Below, one piece after another: positions 36,983-46,850 of a stretch of DNA of 64,000 bases (position 1 is its first letter; each line of letters starts with the position of its first letter). The notes beneath the pieces were generated by a model. That model was given only the letters and a program-made list of their open reading frames with translations. It was not told where the DNA came from and did no database searches. A program made the translations under genes and the position numbers. The stretch comes from Flavivirga abyssicola (GTDB taxonomy: Bacteria > Bacteroidota > Bacteroidia > Flavobacteriales > Flavobacteriaceae). The stretch is taken from assembly GCF_030540775.2 (NCBI RefSeq), contig NZ_CP141266.1, positions 2,219,001-2,283,000 of the forward strand, read 5' to 3'.

Positions 36983-37055
36983 TGGCCCATGGTGTAACTG
37001 GCAACACGTTGGTTTTTGGTACCAAAGAGTCTAGGTTCGAGCCCTAGTGGGCCAA
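36983..37055 (+). tRNA. tRNA-Gln (anticodon TTG)
   Basis: Full cloverleaf: acceptor stem TGGCCCA (36983-36989) with TGGGCCA (37048-37054) and discriminator A; anticodon stem TTGGT/ACCAA around loop TTTTGGT with anticodon TTG, reading CAA; T-arm CTAGG-TTCGAGC-CCTAG. The CCA end is not encoded. It stands alone between the DUF2723 gene and the phytase-like gene. Confidence 0.95.
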
Positions 37056-37066
37056 CATAAATTGTA

Positions 37067-37100
37067 AAACCTCGATCATTAAATTTGATTGGGGTTTTTT
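37067..37100 (+). terminator. Terminator of tRNA-Gln
   Basis: AAACCTCGATCA (37067-37078) pairs along all 12 positions (two G-T) with TGATTGGGGTTT (37086-37097) and continues into a T-run. Confidence 0.8.
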
Positions 37101-37123
37101 GTTTGAAGAAAGAAGCCTAATGT

Positions 37124-37284
37124 CCCCAGTATGGCTAGCATTAAGAAGCTTCGCTGTTCCCTAGTATGGCTACCGCTAGTATTTACTAGTGGCGATAAGA
37201 GTAAGAAAAAATAATAAAAGGAATTGTTTTAGAAATAGAATCACTTTTGTGTTTTTAATTCGGTACAACACTAGTAAATACTAG
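37124..37284. repeat. Cluster of short palindromes (CTAGTATTTACTAG family)
   Basis: The 14-mer CTAGTATTTACTAG occurs at 37176-37189 and its reverse complement at 37271-37284; both are near-perfect palindromes. The first extends to 9-bp arms (37173-37181 and 37184-37192). Just upstream two related segments, CCCCAGTATGGCTAGC (from 37124) and CCCTAGTATGGCTACC (from 37159), form imperfect direct repeats. No gene is present between 37056 and 37506; the part after 37300 is AT-rich and should carry the promoter of the next gene. Confidence 0.7.
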
Positions 37285-37506
37285 GGCTGGGATACTTAGC
37301 TTTTCGAAAAGACACCATTTCGAGTTTACACATAATTATACCTTCAATAATTTAACCCCCTTTAATATTTACTTAACCTTGATAAAGTTAAGATTGCATT
37401 AAGTTAAAATTACAAGCTTATAGTTTACATCAAAATAATTATGAGGTAATATTGAAAAAGCTTGTAATTCTTTTATTTACAGGATTAATTAATCCTTATA
37501 AATAAA

Positions 37507-40500
37507 ATGAAAAAAATTACTCTCATCGCTAGTTTTCTAGCGCTATCTTTTACAACAGTACAAGGTCAAGACCTACAGTATTTGTCTGGTTATGATACAA
37601 CCATGTCAGATTCTGCAGAGACTGTTGCTCATGATGCAACTAACCAACAAGCCTTTCTTACTAATTCGTCAAATAATAGTTTTACAATAGTAGATATTAG
37701 TGATCCTACCACTCCCACATTGGTTAAAAATGTAGATTTATCAACTTATGGAGCAGGACCCAATTCCATTGCAATAAGCGGAAATGTGGTAGCTATAGCT
37801 GTCGAGGCTAGTCCTAAACAAGACCCTGGGAAAATAGTTTTTTTTGATTTAGACGGTATTTATATAGATGAGATTACTGTTGGAGCATTACCAGATATGA
37901 TAACCTTTACACCAGACGGTACTAAGCTGTTAGTGGCTAATGAAGGCGAACCATCAGATGATTATACTAATGACCCAGAAGGAACTATTGATGTTATAGA
38001 TTTAAGCGGTGGTATAATGTCTGCTACAACAACTTCAATTAATTTTAATAGTTATAATGATAAAAAAGTATCACTTCAAAATAAAGGCATTCGTATTTTT
38101 GGAAACAACGGCGCTGCAACAGTGTCTCAAGATTTAGAACCAGAATTCATAACGGTTATAGAAGATGGCACAAAAGCTTATGTAAATTGTCAGGAAAACA
38201 ATGCCCTAGTTGTTTTAGATTTAACCAATAATACTGTTCTAGATATATTACCCCTTGGTTATAAAAATCATCTATTAGGAACTCCAACGGTTACAAGTTA
38301 TATTGTTAATGATTTAGTTACTAATTGGCCAGTATTAGGAACGCCTGTTTATGATGGAGGTCAAGCACCTGTTTCTTTAGGAGGTTTTTCAGGATTGTTT
38401 TATGATGAAGCAAATTCTACTGCTACAGATTATGTTTTTTATGCAGTCCCAGATAGAGGTCCAAATGATGGTGCCGTTAAAAAAGCAGATGTAACCCCTG
38501 CTGCTTCTCAAAATTTAAGGCCGTTTAAATTACCGGATTATCAAGGTAGAATTGCGAAATTCACTTTAAATAAAACAACAGGAGCGATTACTTTAGATGA
38601 TCAAATCTTACTAACAAGAAAAGATGGCACAACACCTATTACCGGAAGAGGAAATATACCGGGATTTGATGAGGTTCCTGTGACGTATACAGATGCATCT
38701 ACGGCTTACACAAATGCTGATTATGTTGATGGTGCTTCAGAAGAATACCATGAGTTGTCTTACGATGAATATGGTGGAGATTTTGAAGGTGTTTTAATAG
38801 ATAAAAATGGTAACTTTTGGATGTGTGATGAGTACAGGCCAGCGATATATCAGTTTAATGCGATGGGGAAACTAATAGAACGCTATGTGCCATCTGGAAC
38901 ATCATTATTAGGAACAACACCACAACCAGTAGGAACCTATGGTGCTGAAACTTTACCAGAAGTTTACTCTAAAAGAAGAGCAAACAGAGGTTTTGAGGCC
39001 ATTGCCTATGATGAGGTGAATCATATTATATATGCATTTATTCAATCACCATTATATAACCCTTCTAGTGCTACTAAAAATAATTCGGATGTTATCAGGA
39101 TTTTAGGAATCAGTTGTGCTACAGGCGCTCCGGTTGAAGAATATGTGTATCTATTGGAAAGAAATAAAGATGCTGGTTATGCCTCTTCTAGAGTAGATAA
39201 AATTGGTGATGCTGTTTATACAGGAAACGGTAAATTTTTAGTTATAGAAAGAGATTCGGAAGGGCCAACCGTATCCACAGGAAAAAAATATGTGTTTGGA
39301 ATAGATATCAATTTCGCTACTAACATTTTGAATACTGTTATCACAGGAGCTAAAGAATTAGAAGAGTTAACAGCAGATGAAATTGCAGCTCAAAATATTC
39401 AGGCAGTTCATAAAACAAAAATGTTCAATTTGCCGTCTATTGGTTATCAAGGATCTGATAAAGCTGAAGGAATAGCCTTGTTGCCAAACAATGAAATAGC
39501 CATTATAAATGATAATGATTTTGGATTGGCAGGAGCAGGTATTACAGATAATAGTGTGCTAGGAATCATTTCTTTTGCAAACGATTATGGTTTTGACGCT
39601 TCTAATAAAGATAGTGCTATTAATATAACACAACATCCTACTTTAGGCATGTTTATGCCAGATGGAATTGCATCATACAAAGCAGGTGGAGTCAATTATA
39701 TTGTAACCGCTAATGAAGGAGATGCTAGAGATTATGATGGGTATTCGGAAGAAGAGCGTGTAAAGGATTTAACATTGAATGCATCATACTATCCAAATGC
39801 CGCAACGCTTCAAACAGATACAGATTTAGGAAGGTTGAAAACAACAACAGCAACAGGCGATTATAATAACGATGGAACTATTGAGCAAATCTATTCTTAT
39901 GGAGCAAGATCATTTTCAATTTTTGATGAATATGGAAACTTGGTGTTTGATAGTGCAGATCAATTTGGACAAAAAATAGCTTCAGAAGAATCGGCTTTAT
40001 TTAATGAAGATGAAGGAGACGTTGACGACAGATCTGACGATAAAGGTGGAGAACCAGAAGCCGTTGCTATTGGGGCAATTGATGGTAAAACATATGCCTT
40101 TATTGGTTTAGAAAGACAAAGCGCCATATTAATGTATGATATTACAGACCCTAATGATGTAGAGTTCATTACCTACTATAAGGGAAATAGAACATCTGGT
40201 GATGTGGCTCCAGAAATTATAAAATTTGTTTCTGCAGCAGACAGCCCGAATTCTAAAAATCTACTTTTAGTAGGTTATGAAGTCAGTGGAACTTTAGGGA
40301 TTATCCAAATAGATGATTCTGCTTTAAGTATTAGTAATGAAGTAGCAAAAAATGACTTTAAAATGTATCCAAACCCTGTTGTTTTGAGCGATTTGAAGTT
40401 CAATAAAACATTATCCGGAATTATTTATAATGTAAGTGGGCAAGAGATAAAAAGGTTTGAAAAAGAAACGTCTTTAAATGTGTCTCAACTAACTTCGGGT

Positions 40501-40554
40501 ATTTATATTATAAAAACAGAAGCACACGGTGTTAAGCGTTTTGTTAAATTATAA
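37507..40554 (+). CDS. Secreted choice-of-anchor-I protein with internal phytase-like domain, T9SS sorted
   Basis: Secreted protein of 1015 residues with a signal peptide (LIASFLALSFTTVQGQ). The first 260 residues are a beta-propeller-like half of the choice-of-anchor-I fold (SPKQDPGKIVFFDLDG, FTPDGTKLLVANEGEPSDDY). Residues of about 290-680 are an esterase-like-activity-of-phytase domain (LSYDEYGGDFEGVLIDKNGN, ANRGFEAIAYDE, SDKAEGIALLPNNE). The choice-of-anchor-I fold then resumes (VTANEGDARDYDGYSEEERV, DDRSDDKGGEPEAVAIG, FIGLERQSAILMYDITDP). A type IX sorting domain closes it (KMYPNPVVLSDLKFN to VKRFVKL). Phosphate-ester hydrolysis outside the cell is plausible but unproven. It is a single gene. 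Confidence 0.8.
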   Translation: MKKITLIASFLALSFTTVQGQDLQYLSGYDTTMSDSAETVAHDATNQQAFLTNSSNNSFTIVDISDPTTPTLVKNVDLSTYGAGPNSIAISGNVVAIAVEASPKQDPGKIVFFDLDGIYIDEITVGALPDMITFTPDGTKLLVANEGEPSDDYTNDPEGTIDVIDLSGGIMSATTTSINFNSYNDKKVSLQNKGIRIFGNNGAATVSQDLEPEFITVIEDGTKAYVNCQENNALVVLDLTNNTVLDILPLGYKNHLLGTPTVTSYIVNDLVTNWPVLGTPVYDGGQAPVSLGGFSGLFYDEANSTATDYVFYAVPDRGPNDGAVKKADVTPAASQNLRPFKLPDYQGRIAKFTLNKTTGAITLDDQILLTRKDGTTPITGRGNIPGFDEVPVTYTDASTAYTNADYVDGASEEYHELSYDEYGGDFEGVLIDKNGNFWMCDEYRPAIYQFNAMGKLIERYVPSGTSLLGTTPQPVGTYGAETLPEVYSKRRANRGFEAIAYDEVNHIIYAFIQSPLYNPSSATKNNSDVIRILGISCATGAPVEEYVYLLERNKDAGYASSRVDKIGDAVYTGNGKFLVIERDSEGPTVSTGKKYVFGIDINFATNILNTVITGAKELEELTADEIAAQNIQAVHKTKMFNLPSIGYQGSDKAEGIALLPNNEIAIINDNDFGLAGAGITDNSVLGIISFANDYGFDASNKDSAINITQHPTLGMFMPDGIASYKAGGVNYIVTANEGDARDYDGYSEEERVKDLTLNASYYPNAATLQTDTDLGRLKTTTATGDYNNDGTIEQIYSYGARSFSIFDEYGNLVFDSADQFGQKIASEESALFNEDEGDVDDRSDDKGGEPEAVAIGAIDGKTYAFIGLERQSAILMYDITDPNDVEFITYYKGNRTSGDVAPEIIKFVSAADSPNSKNLLLVGYEVSGTLGIIQIDDSALSISNEVAKNDFKMYPNPVVLSDLKFNKTLSGIIYNVSGQEIKRFEKETSLNVSQLTSGIYIIKTEAHGVKRFVKL

Positions 40555-40607
40555 ATTTACATCAAAACGCATAAACAAAACTCCTGCAGAGGTAAATAAA
40601 AATTGAA

Positions 40608-40682
40608 TGTCTGGTTGAGCGCAGTCGAAACCTTCTTAATCTAAAAGAAGTATTTTAGTTCTCGACTGCGCTCGAACGGACA
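40608..40682. repeat. Inverted-repeat element with GAGCGCAGTCGA arms
   Basis: Arms at 40608-40628 and 40662-40682 match at 18 of 21 positions in inverted orientation, sharing GAGCGCAGTCGA/TCGACTGCGCTC. A small inner stem, CTTCTT/AAGAAG, lies between. It is placed between two convergent genes and could serve as a two-way terminator. The same core recurs at 48770-48794. Confidence 0.85.
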
Positions 40683-40733
40683 AAAAAATAAACTTTTTCA
40701 GAGCTTTATTTTATTTCAGTAAATTAATTAGTG

Positions 40734-41558
40734 TTAAATCTTAAAAGTAATTACGGGACGTTTGGCGTGGTTAACCAAATCCTCACTAATACTACCATTA
40801 AAGAAATGAGAAATGCCCTGTCTTCCATGAGTGCTCATGCCAATTAAATCTGCTTTTATAGATTGAGAAAAATTCATGATGCCTTTTTCAATACTAATAT
40901 CGTTATAAATATTAGTTGTATAATTTTTAAAATCGAAAGCTTCAATAAATGTTTTCATTCTACGTTTCGATTTAGCAGAGGTCATAAATTTATTAGGTGT
41001 ATTTACCATGAGTAAATGTATTTTGGCCTTTAAAATATTAGCAAAATAAACAGCCTTCTCGTAAGTTGCTTTGCTTTCGTCTTTGAAATCTGAAGCAAAA
41101 ACAAAATCTTTAATTTTAAAAGCTTTGTGCTCATTTTTTATAACTAAAACAGGGGTTTCAGAAGTGCGAACTACTTTTTCTGTATTGCTCCCAATCAGCA
41201 TTTCTTTTAAACCACTTACACCATTAGACCCCATTATAACTAAATCTATATCATGTTTTTTGGAACTGTGGAAAATGCCTTTAAAAATCTCTTTAAGCTC
41301 AACCATTTCATGTATGGTTAAGTCTTTTAGATAATCTTTAGCTTTTAATTCTTCAAACTGTTTATGTGCTAATTTCATAAAATAAATAGCCTCAGGTAAA
41401 CTGTTATAAGAGCTTAAGGCATCAACCTCATGTAATGGTATTTCAAGCATGTGTAATAAATAAATTTCGCAATTATATTTTCTAGCTAATTGGGCTGCTA
41501 CTTTTAAAGCATTTTCTGCTTGAGTTGAAAAGTCTGTGGGAACTAGTATTTTTTTCAT
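40734..41558 (-). CDS. Universal stress protein, tandem UspA domains
   Basis: Cytoplasmic protein of 274 residues with two Usp domains (about 1-142 and 148-274). Each carries the ATP-binding pattern G-x2-G-x9-G-S/T: GSNGVSGLKEMLIGSNTEKV in the first, STHGRQGISHFFNGSISEDL in the second, so both may bind nucleotide. The N-terminal MKKILVPTDFSTQAENALKV is typical. Such proteins respond to stress or energy state; no specific partner is shown by the neighbours, which are a secreted protein and the divergent rimP operon. Confidence 0.93.
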   Translation of the reverse strand: MKKILVPTDFSTQAENALKVAAQLARKYNCEIYLLHMLEIPLHEVDALSSYNSLPEAIYFMKLAHKQFEELKAKDYLKDLTIHEMVELKEIFKGIFHSSKKHDIDLVIMGSNGVSGLKEMLIGSNTEKVVRTSETPVLVIKNEHKAFKIKDFVFASDFKDESKATYEKAVYFANILKAKIHLLMVNTPNKFMTSAKSKRRMKTFIEAFDFKNYTTNIYNDISIEKGIMNFSQSIKADLIGMSTHGRQGISHFFNGSISEDLVNHAKRPVITFKI

Positions 41559-41621
41559 AAAATAACAAGTATGATGTACCTAAATTTATGAAATATTCCT
41601 TTAGAAATCAATAAAATATTA

Positions 41622-41630
41622 TATATTTGC
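41622..41630 (+). promoter_or_regulatory. -7 element of the rimP-nusA-infB promoter
   Basis: TATATTTGC matches the consensus exactly; the -33 region is only TTTA at 41600-41603. Transcription would begin near 41637, giving a leader of about 57 nt that contains the hairpin at 41658-41683. Confidence 0.7.
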
Positions 41631-41657
41631 ACCGTTGAAAGGCGAAATTTAAGAAAT

Positions 41658-41683
41658 GAGGGGACGGAAAGTCCCCTCTTTTT
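41658..41683 (+). terminator. Terminator-like hairpin in the rimP leader (possible attenuator)
   Basis: GAGGGGAC (41658-41665) and GTCCCCTC (41671-41678) make a perfect 8-bp GC-rich stem with loop GGAAA, directly followed by five T. This is a textbook intrinsic terminator, yet it stands between the operon promoter and the rimP ATG at 41694. The upstream gene is convergent away, so it does not end another transcript in this direction. Attenuation of rimP-nusA-infB is the simplest reading. Confidence 0.7.
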
Positions 41684-41693
41684 ATACTAAAAA

Positions 41694-42155
41694 ATGTTTA
41701 AAAGTACTGTTACAGAATTATTAGAAGCGGCGTTAATTGAAAGACCAGATTTATTTCTTATAGATTTTTCTATTCAAGGAGATAATCAAATTAAGGTAAC
41801 GATAGATGGAGATAACGGTGTTTTAGTTGAAGACTGTATGTTTATTAGTAGAGCCATTGAGCATAATCTTGATAGAGAAGAACAGGATTTCTCTTTAGAA
41901 GTGATGTCTGCAGGAGCAACATCGCCTTTAGTTCACAAAAGACAGTATAAGAAGAATTTAAATAGGATACTTGATGTGAAAACGGCTTCCGATACAATGG
42001 AAGGCACACTTACAGAAGTAACAGATAATGATATTAAATTAGAATGGAAAGTTAGAGAGCCAAAACCTATAGGAAAAGGTAAAGTAACTGTAAAAAAACA
42101 AGCGAATATCGCTTACGAAAATATTGTAGAAGCAAAAGTTATGATTAAATTTTAA
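41694..42155 (+). CDS. rimP: Ribosome maturation factor RimP
   Basis: Needed for maturation of the 30S subunit. The 153 residues include the N-terminal alpha/beta domain (FLIDFSIQGDNQIKVTIDGD, CMFISRAIEHNLD) and the conserved LEVMSAGATSPLVHKRQYKK, followed by the SH3-like C-terminal domain. It opens the widely conserved rimP-nusA-infB operon and is separated from nusA by 12 bp. Confidence 0.95.
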   Translation: MFKSTVTELLEAALIERPDLFLIDFSIQGDNQIKVTIDGDNGVLVEDCMFISRAIEHNLDREEQDFSLEVMSAGATSPLVHKRQYKKNLNRILDVKTASDTMEGTLTEVTDNDIKLEWKVREPKPIGKGKVTVKKQANIAYENIVEAKVMIKF

Positions 42156-42167
42156 TTCAAAAGAGTT

Positions 42168-43400
42168 ATGGAAAATATCGCGTTAATTGAATCTTTTTCA
42201 GAATTCAAAGACGATAAGCTAATTGACAGAGTAACGTTAATGGCAATTTTAGAAGATGTATTTAGGAGCGCCTTAAAAAAGAAGTATGGCGATGATGATA
42301 ATTTTGATATTATTGTAAACCCAGATAAAGGAGATTTAGAAATTTGGAGAAATAGAGTCGTAGTAGGAGATGGAGAAGTTGAAGAACCAAACCAGGAAAT
42401 TTCTTTGACTGAAGCTCGAAAAATTGAGCCCGATTTTGAAGTAGGAGAAGATGTATCTGAAGAAGTAAAGCTGATTGATTTAGGAAGAAGAGCTATTTTA
42501 GCATTACGTCAAAATTTGATTTCTAAAATTCATGAGCACGATAACACCATAATTTATAAACAATTTAAAGATTTAATAGGAGAAATTTATACAGCTGAAG
42601 TACACCATATTCGTCACAGAGCAGTTATTTTGTTGGATGATGAAGGTAACGAAATTGTATTACCAAAAGATAGACAAATACCTTCAGACTTTTTTAGAAA
42701 AGGAGATAATGTAAGAGGTGTTATTGATGCTGTTGAGCTTAAAGGAGCAAAACCAACTATTTTAATGTCTAGAAGCTCTCCTGTGTTTTTAGAGAAATTA
42801 TTTGAACAAGAAATACCAGAGGTTTTTGATGGTTTAATTACGATTAAAAATGTAGTAAGAATTCCAGGAGAAAAAGCAAAAGTAGCGGTAGATTCTTATG
42901 ATGATAGAATAGATCCTGTTGGAGCTTGTGTTGGTATGAAAGGTTCAAGAATTCATGGAATTGTTCGCGAATTAGGTAATGAAAATATAGATGTAATAAA
43001 TTATACAAATAATTTACAATTATACATAACAAGAGCATTAAGTCCTGCAAGAGTGACTTCAATAAAATTGAATGAAGAAACAAAAAGAGCAGAAGTTATT
43101 TTAAAACCAGAAGAAGTAAGTAAAGCGATTGGTAGAGGCGGACATAATATCCGTTTAGCAGGTCAATTAACTGGTTATGAGATTGATGTGTTTAGAGAAG
43201 GTGCAGAAGAAGATGTAGAATTAAGAGAATTCTCTGACGAAATAGAAGGGTGGATTATTGAAGAGTTTAGTAAAGCTGGATTAGATACTGCTAAAAGTAT
43301 TTTAGAGCAAGAAGTAAACGATTTAGTAAAAAGAACAGACTTAGAAGAAGAAACAATTAATGAAGTTATTAGAATTTTGAAAGAAGAATTCGAAGAATAA
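42168..43400 (+). CDS. nusA: Transcription termination/antitermination factor NusA
   Basis: RNA-polymerase-associated factor controlling pausing, termination and antitermination. The 410 residues show the N-terminal polymerase-binding domain (LIDRVTLMAILEDVFRSALK), an S1 domain (about 135-200, GEIYTAEVHHIRHRAVILLD), and two KH domains (DPVGACVGMKGSRIHGIVRE near 250; EVSKAIGRGGHNIRLAGQLT near 315). It ends with an acidic helical tail and lacks the long C-terminal repeats of E. coli NusA, as usual outside Proteobacteria. If the rimP leader hairpin is an attenuator, NusA could act on its own operon. Confidence 0.96.
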   Translation: MENIALIESFSEFKDDKLIDRVTLMAILEDVFRSALKKKYGDDDNFDIIVNPDKGDLEIWRNRVVVGDGEVEEPNQEISLTEARKIEPDFEVGEDVSEEVKLIDLGRRAILALRQNLISKIHEHDNTIIYKQFKDLIGEIYTAEVHHIRHRAVILLDDEGNEIVLPKDRQIPSDFFRKGDNVRGVIDAVELKGAKPTILMSRSSPVFLEKLFEQEIPEVFDGLITIKNVVRIPGEKAKVAVDSYDDRIDPVGACVGMKGSRIHGIVRELGNENIDVINYTNNLQLYITRALSPARVTSIKLNEETKRAEVILKPEEVSKAIGRGGHNIRLAGQLTGYEIDVFREGAEEDVELREFSDEIEGWIIEEFSKAGLDTAKSILEQEVNDLVKRTDLEEETINEVIRILKEEFEE

Positions 43401-43452
43401 TATCAATTAATAATTGATATAAATATATATTTGAGTATTTTAAAGGCGATTT

Positions 43453-46266
43453 ATGGCTGAAACAATTAGATTAAATAAAGTATTACGTGAGCTTAATATC
43501 TCTCTAGATCGTGCCGTAGAATTTTTAGATTCTAAAGGTATTGAAATAGAGAAACGACCTACTACAAAAATTTCAGAAGAAACATATACGGTTCTTTCTA
43601 ATGAATTTCAAACAGATGCAAATAAAAAAGTAGCATCTAAAGAAGTCGGTGAAGCTAAAATAAAAGAAAAAGAAGTGCTGCGAGAGCAACGCGAGCGTGA
43701 ACTTGAAGAGAAACAAAAAGCGACAGCCAGAAAAGAAGAAATAGTTAAAGCAGCTGCGGAACTTTCTGGACCAAAGCAAGTTGGAAAAATCGATTTAGAA
43801 CCGAAGAAAAAGAAAGCCGAAGCTGTTTCTAAGAAAGCCGAAAAAGTAGAAGAGGTTGCTAAACCTGCTGAAAAAGTAGAAAAAGTAGAGCCTGTTAAAA
43901 AGGAAGCCGTAAAAAAAGAAGTTTCAGAGGAGCCTGTTAAGGAAGAAATAAAATCTAAACTAGCTGAAAAACCTGTTGTAGAGAAGAAGAAGAAAGTTGA
44001 AGAAAAACAGGAAGAGAAATCAAAGAAACATATTATAAACGAAGATGGGGAAGTGCTTCCAGATGAAAAGGTTACAACACAGTATAAGAAACTTACAGGT
44101 CCAAAAATAGCAGGAGATAAAATTGATTTATCTCAATTTAATAAACCAAAGAAAAAGAAAGAAGAGAAGAAGCCAGAAGCCAAAACAGGAGATGCAGGAG
44201 CTGCTAATAAGAAGAAACGTAGACGTATTAGCAAAGTTGGTGGTCCACAATCTGGAAATGGCCAAAGTAATAATAGACAAGGAGGCGGACGATCTGGAGG
44301 TAACGACAGATTTAAAGGTAAACCAGGTCAAGGACGTCGCAATATTGTTAAGGAAGAGCCTAGTGAAGAAGATGTAAAAAAGCAAGTACGTGAAACACTT
44401 GAAAAACTTCAAGGAAAATCTTCAAAAGGTAAAGGAGCAAAATACAGAAGAGATAAAAGAGATCAACACAGAGAACAAACTGAGATTGATCAACAAATAG
44501 AAGCAGCAGAAAGTAAAATTCTTAAGGTTACAGAATTTGTTACTGCAAGTGAAGTCGCTACCATGATGAATGTTGGTGTTACTGAAATTATTTCTGCGTG
44601 TATGTCTCTTGGTATGATGGTAACTATGAATCAGCGTTTAGATGCTGAAACACTTTCTATCGTAGCAGAAGAATTTGGTTATAAAGTAGAATTTATCACG
44701 GCAGATATAGAAGAATCTATAGAAGAAGTTGAAGATAAACCAGAAGATTTAGAGCCACGTGCACCAATTGTAACAGTTATGGGACACGTAGATCATGGTA
44801 AAACATCACTTCTGGATTATATCCGTGAAGAAAATGTAATAGCAGGAGAATCTGGAGGAATCACACAGCATATTGGAGCTTATGGCGTTGAATTAGAAAA
44901 TGGACAAGAAATTGCATTTCTAGATACACCAGGTCACGAGGCCTTTACAGCAATGCGTGCTCGTGGTGCTCAAGTAACCGATATCGCTATTATTGTAGCT
45001 GCTGCAGATGATGATATTATGCCACAAACAAAAGAAGCTATATCTCATGCTCAAGCAGCAGGAGTACCTATTGTTTTTGCAATTAATAAAATCGATAAGC
45101 CAGATGCGAATCCAGATAAAATTAAAGAAGGATTAGCACAAATGAACCTTTTAGTTGAAGATTGGGGTGGTAAAATTCAATCGCACGATATTTCAGCTAA
45201 AGTAGGTACAGGTATCAAAGAATTATTGGAAAAAGTATTACTTGAAGCTGAATTATTAGAGTTAAAAGCAAATCCAGCTAAGCCGGCTGTAGGTACAGTT
45301 GTGGAGGCCTTCTTAGATAAAGGTAGAGGTTATGTATCTACTATTTTAGTACAAGCAGGAACTTTAAGAGTTGGAGATTATGTACTGGCTGGTCAACATA
45401 GTGGTAAAGTAAAAGCAATGCATGACGAACGTGGGAATGATGTTGAGGCAGCAGGACCTTCTACACCAGTTTCTATTCTTGGTCTAGATGGTGCACCACA
45501 AGCAGGTGATAAATTTAATGTATTTGCAGACGAACGTGAAGCAAAACAAATTGCGTCAAAAAGAGCACAATTACAACGTGAACAATCCGTTAGAACACAA
45601 CGTCATATTACACTGGATGAAATTGGTCGTCGTATAGCATTAGGGGATTTCCAAGAATTAAATATTATCCTTAAAGGTGATGTGGATGGTTCTGTTGAAG
45701 CATTAACAGACTCGTTCCAGAAATTATCTACTGAAGAGATTCAAGTTAATATTTTACATAAAGGTGTTGGAGCGATTACTGAAAGTGATGTGCTATTAGC
45801 ATCTGCGTCCGATGCTATTATTGTTGGATTTAATGTGCGTCCAGTTGGAAACGCAAGAACAATAGCCGATAAAGAAGAAATAGATATTAGAACATATTCT
45901 ATTATCTACGATGCTATTAATGATCTTAAAGATGCCATGGAAGGGATGTTGTCTCCAGAACTTAAAGAAGAGATTACTGGAACAGCAGAAATTAGAGAAA
46001 TATTTAAAGTATCTAAAGTTGGAACTATCGCCGGTTGTATGGTAACAAATGGTAAAATACTTAGGTCATCAAGTATCCGCTTAATTAGAGATGGTGTTGT
46101 CGTTTATACAGGTGAATTAGCGTCGTTAAAACGATTTAAAGATGATGCCAAAGAAGTAACAAAAGGTTACGATTGTGGTATGCAAGTTAAAAACTACAAC
46201 GACATTAAAGAAGGAGATATTATCGAAGCCTTTCATGAAGTTGAAGTTAAGAAGAAATTGAAATAA
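43453..46266 (+). CDS. infB: Translation initiation factor IF-2
   Basis: Initiation GTPase that brings fMet-tRNA to the ribosome, 937 residues. The N-terminal region has an IF2_N module ([20 protein letters not shown]), then about 280 residues of charged Lys/Glu low complexity with an Arg/Gly-rich part near 255-300. The G domain begins near 438, with G1 GHVDHGKT at 444-451, G3 DTPGHEAF, and G4 NKID. Domains II-IV follow, ending in [11 protein letters not shown]. It is the last gene of the operon, closed by the terminator at 46290. Confidence 0.97.
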   Translation: MAETIRLNKVLRELNISLDRAVEFLDSKGIEIEKRPTTKISEETYTVLSNEFQTDANKKVASKEVGEAKIKEKEVLREQRERELEEKQKATARKEEIVKAAAELSGPKQVGKIDLEPKKKKAEAVSKKAEKVEEVAKPAEKVEKVEPVKKEAVKKEVSEEPVKEEIKSKLAEKPVVEKKKKVEEKQEEKSKKHIINEDGEVLPDEKVTTQYKKLTGPKIAGDKIDLSQFNKPKKKKEEKKPEAKTGDAGAANKKKRRRISKVGGPQSGNGQSNNRQGGGRSGGNDRFKGKPGQGRRNIVKEEPSEEDVKKQVRETLEKLQGKSSKGKGAKYRRDKRDQHREQTEIDQQIEAAESKILKVTEFVTASEVATMMNVGVTEIISACMSLGMMVTMNQRLDAETLSIVAEEFGYKVEFITADIEESIEEVEDKPEDLEPRAPIVTVMGHVDHGKTSLLDYIREENVIAGESGGITQHIGAYGVELENGQEIAFLDTPGHEAFTAMRARGAQVTDIAIIVAAADDDIMPQTKEAISHAQAAGVPIVFAINKIDKPDANPDKIKEGLAQMNLLVEDWGGKIQSHDISAKVGTGIKELLEKVLLEAELLELKANPAKPAVGTVVEAFLDKGRGYVSTILVQAGTLRVGDYVLAGQHSGKVKAMHDERGNDVEAAGPSTPVSILGLDGAPQAGDKFNVFADEREAKQIASKRAQLQREQSVRTQRHITLDEIGRRIALGDFQELNIILKGDVDGSVEALTDSFQKLSTEEIQVNILHKGVGAITESDVLLASASDAIIVGFNVRPVGNARTIADKEEIDIRTYSIIYDAINDLKDAMEGMLSPELKEEITGTAEIREIFKVSKVGTIAGCMVTNGKILRSSSIRLIRDGVVVYTGELASLKRFKDDAKEVTKGYDCGMQVKNYNDIKEGDIIEAFHEVEVKKKLK

Positions 46267-46289
46267 AAAATATAAATAGATAAGTAATT

Positions 46290-46318
46290 AAAGCGACTCA
46301 GAAATGAGTCGCTTTTTT
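46290..46318 (+). terminator. Terminator of the rimP-nusA-infB operon
   Basis: AAGCGACTCA pairs with TGAGTCGCTT around a short loop (GAAA) and is followed by a run of T, 24 bp after the infB stop. Confidence 0.9.
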
Positions 46319-46370
46319 ATTGGAATTAATTTTAATACATTGTTGTCTAAACTTTAACTCAAAACCAATT

Positions 46371-46850
46371 ATGAAAACCAAGCTCTCAATTTTAGTGTTA
46401 TTATTTGTACTTTCTATTAATAGTACATTACATGCTCAAGAACCTATTTTAGGAGAAATTAGAATGTTTGCTGGTGATTTTGCGCCAAGAGGATGGGCAT
46501 TTTGCGATGGTCAAGCATTACAAATAAGTCAGTATAGTGCATTATTTTCTTTGTTGGGAACAAACTATGGAGGGGATGGTAGAACCACATTTAATTTGCC
46601 AGATCTTAGAGGGAGAGCTCCAATTCATGCAGGAGAAGGCGATAACTTAAATACTATAAGGGTAGGTGATAAAGGAGGTTCAGAATCAAAAGAACTGCGT
46701 AAAATGACCATTTTTGAAAGTGGCAAAGGAAAATCGTACGAAACCTATACCGTTAAAAGCAGTGATTCCAAATTATATACTCGAGACCCCTATTTAGGAG
46801 TTCGTTTCATAATTGCACTACAAGGTATTTTTCCATCAAGGAGCTATTAG
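46371..46850 (+). CDS. Exported tail-collar (microcystin-dependent-protein-like) protein
   Basis: Protein of 159 residues from the ATG at 46371 (MKTKLSILVLLF, a signal peptide ending STLHAQ). It contains the phage tail-collar motif EIRMFAGDFAPRGWAFCDGQ, LLGTNYGGDGRTTFNLPDLR, GRAPIHAGEG. Proteins of this group are found both in phage tails and as stand-alone bacterial surface proteins of unknown role; the signal peptide and absence of phage neighbours favour the second. The C-terminal third is less typical. It overlaps the convergent SPOR gene by four bases. Confidence 0.8.
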   Translation: MKTKLSILVLLFVLSINSTLHAQEPILGEIRMFAGDFAPRGWAFCDGQALQISQYSALFSLLGTNYGGDGRTTFNLPDLRGRAPIHAGEGDNLNTIRVGDKGGSESKELRKMTIFESGKGKSYETYTVKSSDSKLYTRDPYLGVRFIIALQGIFPSRSY

